Source: JAZRUY01 sp045598845 (GTDB taxonomy: Bacteria; Verrucomicrobiota; Lentisphaeria; Victivallales; Victivallaceae). From it: DNA of 5,849 nt. Below the pieces are notes generated by a model that was not told where the DNA came from, did not search any database, and saw nothing but the letters and a program-made list of their open reading frames with translations. The translations under genes and the position numbers were made by a program. The stretch lies in contig JAZRUY010000051.1 in NCBI GenBank assembly GCA_045598845.1, forward strand, positions 1 to 5,849. The letters run 5' to 3'. Below are positions 5,500 through 5,849 of this stretch, piece by piece. The stretch's first letter is position 1. Every line of letters starts with the position of its first letter.

Positions 5500-5849
5500 A
5501 TGAAATATTACACGGAAGATCATGAATGGATTGAAATCAACGGCGAAGAGGCGTATTTCGGCCTGACCGAGTATATCGTTGACACGATCGACGGTATTGA
5601 CGAAGTTAATTTCCCGGAAGAGGAAAGCGACTTCAACGTGGGTGACGTGATCGGCACCTACACCGGGAATGACGGCGAAACGCGGGAGCTGCGTATTCCG
5701 GTATCCGGAACCGTGATTGAAATAAACGATGATCTGAACGATAATACGGATACTCTCAATGACGAGCCGGAAAATTCCGGATGGCTGATCAAAATCTCCA
5801 ACTTTGATGAAACCGAACTCGAGGATTTGATGACGCCGGAGGAATACCG
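5500..5849 (+). CDS. GcvH-family protein lacking the lipoyl lysine, 3' end outside window
   Basis: The frame is open from ATG 5500 to the window edge (116 full codons), so only the last residues are missing; H proteins are about 125-130 long. Family features: KYYTEDHEWIE at the start, FGLTEY, EVNFPEE, PVSGTVIEIND, DNTDTLNDEP, SGWLIKI, and an LMTPEEY tail. GcvH normally carries lipoate on the lysine of an ESVKA hairpin and shuttles aminomethyl groups between the P, T and L proteins of glycine cleavage. Here that hairpin reads GTYTGNDGETRELRIP (52-67), with Asp58 or Gly59 at the lysine position. The only lysines in the fragment are K2 and K98. It is very acidic: 34 Asp/Glu against two Lys and two Arg. 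The start is set by homology; the Shine-Dalgarno is weak (AGAG 5493-5496, 3 nt away). It cannot be a conventional lipoylated H protein, and its function is unknown. Confidence 0.85.
   Translation, partial: MKYYTEDHEWIEINGEEAYFGLTEYIVDTIDGIDEVNFPEEESDFNVGDVIGTYTGNDGETRELRIPVSGTVIEINDDLNDNTDTLNDEPENSGWLIKISNFDETELEDLMTPEEY

Overview
The window is a GC-rich, densely coding bacterial stretch with every supported gene on the + strand. It holds seven protein genes. Two run off the ends: recR has lost its 5' part, and a GcvH-family gene at the right edge has lost its last codons. The combination of RNase HIII, a short CYTH/triphosphate-tunnel protein and a long ROK-type kinase beside nagB, together with the base composition, would fit the PVC group (Verrucomicrobiota/Lentisphaerota). 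That placement is a weak inference from gene content; the window has no rRNA or other phylogenetic marker.

Region 1 (1-2964) looks like one transcription unit: recR (recombination mediator) - rnhC (RNase HIII) - galM (aldose 1-epimerase) - CYTH-domain triphosphatase-like gene. The genes are 3 nt apart, 2 nt apart and overlapping by 11 nt, so translational coupling is likely. The unit joins replication/repair functions (RecR, RNA:DNA hybrid removal) to a sugar mutarotase and a probable polyphosphate/triphosphate enzyme.

Region 2 (2965-3140) is the only substantial regulatory gap inside the cluster. It contains an A-rich tract, a good sigma70-type promoter (TTGCCT-17-TATATT), an inverted repeat just after the predicted transcription start, a short direct repeat and a strong Shine-Dalgarno sequence. 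I see no intrinsic terminator for region 1 in it.

Region 3 (3141-5389) is a two-gene amino-sugar operon. nagB (glucosamine-6-phosphate deaminase) is followed 30 nt later by a 464-residue ROK/ASKHA sugar-kinase-like protein with a long N-terminal extension and a degenerate zinc site. The operon closes with a near-perfect intrinsic terminator. The simplest reading is that the kinase phosphorylates a sugar, possibly an amino sugar, and NagB sends GlcN-6-P into glycolysis; the kinase's substrate is not shown by the sequence.

Region 4 (5390-5849) is a short non-coding gap followed by a GcvH-family protein. It keeps the fold signatures of the glycine-cleavage H protein, but it has no lysine in the lipoyl hairpin and is extraordinarily acidic. 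This is the most unusual object in the window: a probable lipoate-less H-protein paralogue of unknown function. No tRNA, rRNA, CRISPR array, insertion sequence or phage-like gene is visible.
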